This document shows, in pieces, positions 27,707-31,182 of a stretch of DNA of 31,182 nt (positions are counted from its first letter, which is position 1; the number at the start of each line of letters is the position of its first letter). The stretch is taken from positions 1 through 31,182 of the forward strand of contig JALNWB010000027.1 in the NCBI GenBank assembly GCA_023231105.1, written 5' to 3'. Source of the stretch: Ignavibacteriaceae bacterium (GTDB lineage Bacteria > Bacteroidota > Ignavibacteria > Ignavibacteriales > Ignavibacteriaceae). Both the position numbers and the translations under genes were made by a program. The notes under the pieces were generated by a model. That model saw nothing but the letters and a program-made list of their open reading frames with translations, did no database searches and was not told the origin of the DNA.

Positions 27707-29209
27707 ATGATCACCCTGAGCATGATAGTTAAAAACGAAGAAAAATATCTGGCTGCTTGTCTTGAATCCGTTAAAGATGTTGTGGATGAGATTGTTCTTG
27801 TTGATACCGGTTCAACAGATAGAACTATTGAGATCGCAAAAAAATATTCGGCAAAAATCTTTCACTTCGAATGGAGCAACGATTTTGCCGCCGCCCGTAA
27901 CTTTGCCCTTGAGCATTCCTCTTGTGATTGGATTCTATATCTTGACGCAGACGAATGTCTTTCAAAAAAATCTGTCCATGAAATAAAAAGGTTGACGAGA
28001 AATAAAAAACGCGAAGCCTATAAATGTATCATAAACAATATTGATGAAATTAATTTCCGCCCTTCGGTGATGACGTACGTAAGACTTTTTCCAAACGATA
28101 GGGACATCCGGTTTGAAGGAAAAGTTCATGAACAAATTGAAACATCGCTCCGCAAAAATAATTTCACGATAAAAAATTCGGCAATTGAAATTGATCATTA
28201 CGGTTACAATCTTTCAAAGGAAGATCTGCAAAAGAAAGCAAACAGAAATTTGGCCATTCTGCTTAAACAATTTGAAGAAAGCAGATCTTCCTATTATGCT
28301 TTTCATTTGGGGCAGACCTACGCAGTATTACTAGAAAAAGAAAACGCTGAGAAATATTTTGCCGTAGCATTACAAGATGTTAAACTCGAAAATGAGTACA
28401 AAGCTCTCGCTTACCGATATATTGCAATCAATTATGCAAAGCGGCAAAATTATACTGCGGCTTTTGACCTTATCAACAAAAGCCTGCAATGCGATAACGA
28501 ACAGCCCTTGGCATTGTTTGCCGCAGCAAATATCTATTTAAAACTCGGCGATGCGAGCATAGCCGGAAAATTTAGTCGAAAAGCTTTTGAGGTAAATAGA
28601 AAATATTTAAAGGGGGAAAAAACTTCCAACCAAAATATTTTAATTGATGAACTGCATCTTTGCTATTACGGATTAGAAATTTCTTTACATGCTGACGATA
28701 AAGAATTATTTAATTTTTTTTACAGAGAATATTCTCTCTTGAAGAAAACTTCCGGGGCAGGGGAATGGGAACTCTTTGATAAATTACTGAACAACAAACC
28801 TATAGCTATGGACAAATTATCTGAATATGTAAAACTTATCAGTGCTTCTAATTTTGATTTTGTTTTAGCTTTACTTGATCATTTCAAAGACATTCTCGTA
28901 AAGTTAGAAATGCTTCAACTAATCAAAGAAAGATTTTCCAGTAATTCCGGATTCTTAAACAAGCTGGGAATATTGTTGATGGAAACACAAAAATATTCAG
29001 AAGCTGTTGATGCGTTTGAGCAATCAATTAAAACGAATGGAGAAGATCCCTCTACAATTTTTTACCTTGTATCGGCTTATCTTCAAAATGGTGAATCCGA
29101 TAAAATACCGAACCTTGTTTTTGATGCAGAGAAGAAATACGCAAACCAGGAACAAGTTCTCTCCCGTCTCAACTTACTAAAAGAAAAACTCCCTCAAATA
29201 TTTTTATAA
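27707..29209 (+). CDS. GT2 glycosyltransferase (WaaE/KdtX-like) with TPR C-terminus
   Basis: This 500-residue protein opens with SMIVKNEEKYLAACLESV and DTGSTDRT, then the metal motif LDADE (79-83). This is the pattern of the WaaE/KdtX-like GT2 group, which includes the lipooligosaccharide beta-glucosyltransferases. The catalytic part ends near residue 190. The remainder is helical with TPR-like repeats (about 210-310 and again about 420-480, EAVDAFEQSIKTNGEDPST). No membrane segment is seen. It begins 1 nt after the preceding stop and is the last gene before the flagellin promoter. GT2-TPR fusions are common next to flagellin genes and in protein O-glycosylation, so it may add the first sugar to flagellin (inference). 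No terminator hairpin follows it. Confidence 0.88.
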   Translation: MITLSMIVKNEEKYLAACLESVKDVVDEIVLVDTGSTDRTIEIAKKYSAKIFHFEWSNDFAAARNFALEHSSCDWILYLDADECLSKKSVHEIKRLTRNKKREAYKCIINNIDEINFRPSVMTYVRLFPNDRDIRFEGKVHEQIETSLRKNNFTIKNSAIEIDHYGYNLSKEDLQKKANRNLAILLKQFEESRSSYYAFHLGQTYAVLLEKENAEKYFAVALQDVKLENEYKALAYRYIAINYAKRQNYTAAFDLINKSLQCDNEQPLALFAAANIYLKLGDASIAGKFSRKAFEVNRKYLKGEKTSNQNILIDELHLCYYGLEISLHADDKELFNFFYREYSLLKKTSGAGEWELFDKLLNNKPIAMDKLSEYVKLISASNFDFVLALLDHFKDILVKLEMLQLIKERFSSNSGFLNKLGILLMETQKYSEAVDAFEQSIKTNGEDPSTIFYLVSAYLQNGESDKIPNLVFDAEKKYANQEQVLSRLNLLKEKLPQIFL

Positions 29210-29227
29210 TTTTTTTCTAAAGAACCC

Positions 29228-29254
29228 TAAACTATTATTTCTCACCTGCGATAA
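29228..29254 (+). promoter_or_regulatory. Sigma-28 (FliA)-type promoter of flagellin
   Basis: TAAA (29228-29231), exactly 15 nt and TGCGATAA (29247-29254) compare with the consensus TAAA-N15-GCCGATAA: the -35 core is perfect and 6 of 8 bases match at -10. Transcription would start about 29261, giving an 80-nt leader. Flagellin genes are the classic sigma-28 targets. Confidence 0.75.
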
Positions 29255-29287
29255 TATAGTTGAGATGAAAATCTTATTTAATAACAA

Positions 29288-29307
29288 ATCAGGCAAGGAC
29301 GCCTGAT
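29288..29307 (+). promoter_or_regulatory. Flagellin leader hairpin 1, candidate CsrA site
   Basis: ATCAGGC (29288-29294) pairs perfectly with GCCTGAT (29301-29307) around the hexaloop AAGGAC. The sequence C-AAGGAC-G fits the CsrA/RsmE core CANGGANG, with GGA exposed in the loop. A run of A, not T, follows, so it is not an intrinsic terminator for the upstream gene. Confidence 0.65.
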
Positions 29308-29321
29308 AAAAAACAACCAAA

Positions 29322-29339
29322 ATATACATGGAGGTATAT
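29322..29339 (+). promoter_or_regulatory. Flagellin leader hairpin 2 holding the Shine-Dalgarno, candidate CsrA site
   Basis: ATATAC (29322-29327) pairs with GTATAT (29334-29339) around the hexaloop ATGGAG. ACATGGAGGT matches all positions of the RsmE consensus (A/U)CANGGANG(U/A). GGAGG (29330-29334) is also the ribosome binding site, 6 nt before the flagellin ATG. A protein bound here would block translation. Confidence 0.65.
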
Positions 29340-29340
29340 T

Positions 29341-30168
29341 ATGTCTTTCTCTATCAATTCAAATCTCGGTGCGTTATCTGCTTACAATGCTTTAGCAAAA
29401 GTAACGTCACAAACACAAGCTTCACAATTGCGCTTAGCCTCATCGAAAAAAATCAATTCGGTTGCTGACGATACGTCAGGTTACCAAGTTGGTAAAGCAC
29501 TCCAAGGTAAAGTCGCTATTATGAAAGGTGCCCAGGGAAACATCAATTCTGCAAAGAACTTATTGGCAACAGCCGAAGCAGCTCTTTCAAGCATTAATGA
29601 TCTTGTTATTCAAATCAAAGGGAAAGTTGCAGACGCAAGTGATCCTACCAAAAACAAAACTTCGCTTGCTAATGACATCACAACTCTTGGCGCTGAAATA
29701 ACCGCTATTTTCGACAACACCAAATTCAATGAGACAGCTTTGTTAAGTGCTACTTCTACTTCTTTCGAGTTCAAAACCGGTGAAGCAGCAACTGACAAAC
29801 TTACTGTTGCATTGGATAATTTCAATGCCGCGGGTCTCTCGTCAATCTCTGGCGTTGGTGCTACTCCATCAGGCTTAGATTCTGTTTCTGCCGCTACTCT
29901 TCTTTCTACAGAAGTAACTACTCTTGGTGACAATGTTCAGAATGCTTTAAGTAAAATTGGTAATTTCGGTCAAAGGTTGGATGTAAAGGATGAATATTTA
30001 ACCAATGCTATTTCGAATGCTAATGCCTCTATTAGCCGTATATTTGATACCGATATGGCGCTGGAACAACTAAACTCATCAAAGACTCAGGTTGGTGGTC
30101 AGATTGGTACTGCTATGCTCTCTCAGATGAATCAATCTCCTAACCAAATTATGGGCTTATTCAGATAA
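29341..30168 (+). CDS. fliC: Flagellin
   Basis: This 275-residue filament protein has the conserved N-terminal D0/D1 region (about 1-130; INSNLGALSAYNAL, DDTSGYQVGKAL) and C-terminal D1/D0 region (about 195-275). It ends in SISRIFDTDMA...SPNQIMGLFR. Only about 65 residues separate the two, so there is little D2/D3 domain; it is a short flagellin. The middle (about 131-195) is rich in Ser and Thr, the usual sites of O-glycosylation, which fits the upstream glycosyltransferase block. It has no signal peptide, as expected for export by the flagellar type III apparatus. GGAGG lies 6 nt before the ATG. Expression is likely controlled by the sigma-28 promoter and the two leader hairpins, and ends at the terminator at 30185-30219. 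I cannot see whether other flagellin genes exist. Confidence 0.97.
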   Translation: MSFSINSNLGALSAYNALAKVTSQTQASQLRLASSKKINSVADDTSGYQVGKALQGKVAIMKGAQGNINSAKNLLATAEAALSSINDLVIQIKGKVADASDPTKNKTSLANDITTLGAEITAIFDNTKFNETALLSATSTSFEFKTGEAATDKLTVALDNFNAAGLSSISGVGATPSGLDSVSAATLLSTEVTTLGDNVQNALSKIGNFGQRLDVKDEYLTNAISNANASISRIFDTDMALEQLNSSKTQVGGQIGTAMLSQMNQSPNQIMGLFR

Positions 30169-30184
30169 GAGTTCGTTCATTCAC

Positions 30185-30219
30185 ATTCCCTCCCGGCAAA
30201 ACCGGGAGGGAATTTTTTT
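30185..30219 (+). terminator. Strong intrinsic terminator after flagellin
   Basis: A perfect stem of 11-12 bp (TTCCCTCCCGG at 30186-30196 with CCGGGAGGGAA at 30202-30212) encloses the loop CAAAA and is followed by seven T. It lies 17 bp after the flagellin stop. It would limit read-through into fliS and fliD. Confidence 0.95.
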
Positions 30220-30243
30220 ACTCGACTATAAGGAATTTTAACA

Positions 30244-30582
30244 ATGCAGCATTCAGCGTTAGCTAATAATAATTCAAACAGAATGAACCAATATTTGGTT
30301 AAAGAGATTCTGGAAGCTACTCCTCAGCAACTCCTTATTAAAGTTTATGATTTTGCAATAGTAAACTGCAATAAACACAATATGGTCAAAACAAATAACG
30401 CGATCCAGGAACTTATCAATTCATTAAACTTTGAAACCGAATCAGTTAGAGAGATCTCAACAGGACTACTAAGGTTATATCTATTTTGTCAGGAACAAAT
30501 GAGATTACAAAAATATGATACTGTAAATACAATTCTTGTCGAATTAAGATCTACATGGGTGGAAGCCTTCAGGAAACTATAG
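30244..30582 (+). CDS. fliS: Flagellar export chaperone FliS
   Basis: This 112-residue protein matches FliS in length and in the N-terminal signature NQYLVKEILEATPQQLLIKVYDFAI. FliS binds the C-terminus of newly made flagellin in the cytoplasm, prevents early polymerisation and delivers it to the export gate. The rest is an all-helical bundle as expected. AAGGA (30230-30234) precedes the ATG by 9 nt. It sits between flagellin and fliD, a frequent gene order. No promoter is obvious in the short gap after the terminator, so it may rely on limited read-through. Confidence 0.9.
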   Translation: MQHSALANNNSNRMNQYLVKEILEATPQQLLIKVYDFAIVNCNKHNMVKTNNAIQELINSLNFETESVREISTGLLRLYLFCQEQMRLQKYDTVNTILVELRSTWVEAFRKL

Positions 30583-30591
30583 GAATCTATT

Positions 30592-31182
30592 ATGGCTTTA
30601 GATATTTCTTCATATTCCAGAATTACAACACTAATTGATGCTTACACAACTAGCCAAACAGACAAATTAGTAACTCCTATCACTAAAAAACAAACGCGAA
30701 GTAAAGACATTTCCACGGGATACACCGACTTATCCAAAAAGTTAGATGCTCTTAAAGCGGAGACGGTAACTCTTAAACAGACAGGTACTGATTCTGTTTT
30801 TGCTTCACGAGCAGCAACCTCTTCGAATGAAAAATTTGTTACCGCTACGGCAACAAGTTCAGCTTCAAGCAGCAGTTTCGATTTACGCGTTGATCAACTA
30901 GCAAAAAGTGATATTGCTGTCTCTCCGGAAAGTGTTTCTGCAACTGCTAACGCTATAACAGGAACTCACTCCTTTATAATTAAAACGGGTGACGGGAGTA
31001 CAGGTGAATATACAAGCAATATAGATGTTACTTTTACCGCTTCAGAAACGAACAAAACCGTTAAAGAAAAAATTCGGGATGCAGTAAATTTTGATAAAGC
31101 AATTGTAACTTCTAATGCAAAAGTAGCCGCTACTGCTTATGCGGGTGGAGCTAGTTCATTTATTGTAGATCTAAATGGAGCC
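30592..31182 (+). CDS. fliD: Flagellar hook-associated protein 2 (filament cap), 3'-truncated by the window end
   Basis: An open frame of 197 codons runs from ATG 30592 to the end of the window without a stop. It starts MALDISSYSRITTLIDAYTT and contains SASSSSFDLRVDQLAKSDIA (about 91-110). This is the FliD N-terminal signature in which a Ser-rich stretch precedes DLRV.QLA. FliD forms the cap under which flagellin monomers fold at the filament tip. It begins 9 bp after the fliS stop, with AGGA (30582-30585) 6 nt before the ATG, so it is probably co-transcribed with fliS. The usual length is at least twice what is visible here. Confidence 0.88.
   Translation, partial: MALDISSYSRITTLIDAYTTSQTDKLVTPITKKQTRSKDISTGYTDLSKKLDALKAETVTLKQTGTDSVFASRAATSSNEKFVTATATSSASSSSFDLRVDQLAKSDIAVSPESVSATANAITGTHSFIIKTGDGSTGEYTSNIDVTFTASETNKTVKEKIRDAVNFDKAIVTSNAKVAATAYAGGASSFIVDLNGA

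Noticed and set aside
29288..29314. Leader hairpin 1 as an intrinsic terminator for the GT2-TPR gene
   Set aside because: It is followed by a run of A on the + strand. On the minus strand the T-run lies on the wrong side of the stem.
1..31182. Mobile elements, CRISPR arrays, tRNA and rRNA genes
   Set aside because: I saw no transposase or integrase, no regularly spaced direct repeats with spacers, no tRNA-like cloverleaf and no rRNA-like stretch. The 429-bp repeats are coding and in frame.

Overview
The window is AT-rich, densely coding bacterial DNA. It comes from a flagellated organism with large two-component regulators, HDOD and HD-GYP-type output domains and very long multi-domain glycosyltransferases. 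These features and the low GC suggest an FCB-group bacterium, for example an Ignavibacteria-like lineage. That placement is an inference from gene style; no rRNA or other marker gene is present. I found no tRNA, rRNA, CRISPR array or mobile element, and no gene-free stretch longer than 300 bases.

Region 1 (1-9042) is regulatory. It holds the 3' part of a PAS histidine kinase on the + strand. Three minus-strand genes follow: a 1144-residue REC/PAS/GAF sensor kinase, a REC-HDOD regulator and a REC-(degenerate HD-GYP) regulator, with the last two overlapping by 11 bp. Next is a minus-strand pair made of a small soluble histidine kinase and an NtrC-type sigma-54 activator, also overlapping by 11 bp. 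Soluble kinase/NtrC pairs often control flagellar genes in other bacteria.

Region 2 (9243-29209) is a roughly 20 kb + strand block. It starts behind a candidate sigma-28 promoter with a membrane/coiled-coil protein of unknown function. A sugar aminotransferase (DegT family) and a PglD/NeuD-like acyltransferase follow. Then come four glycosyltransferase proteins of 2036, 1873, 918 and 500 residues. Together these carry about twelve glycosyltransferase modules, three intact-looking methyltransferase modules plus one decayed one, and many TPRs, including three tandem 429-bp repeats. From the nucleotide-sugar pair to the 500-residue transferase, the genes are separated by 12 bp or less or overlap slightly.

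Region 3 (29228-31182) is flagellar: a sigma-28-type promoter, a leader with two hairpins, flagellin, a strong intrinsic terminator, fliS, and the start of fliD. The two leader hairpins each present an ANGGAN hexaloop closed by C-G, and the second one holds the flagellin Shine-Dalgarno sequence. This is the architecture of a CsrA-controlled flagellin leader.

Taken together, the window reads as a flagellar-filament locus. A regulator set and an amino-sugar/glycosyltransferase/methyltransferase assembly line sit directly upstream of flagellin, its chaperone and its cap. The most plausible role of the island is making and attaching a long, methylated, amino-sugar-containing glycan to flagellin, but a cell-surface polysaccharide role cannot be excluded from sequence alone.
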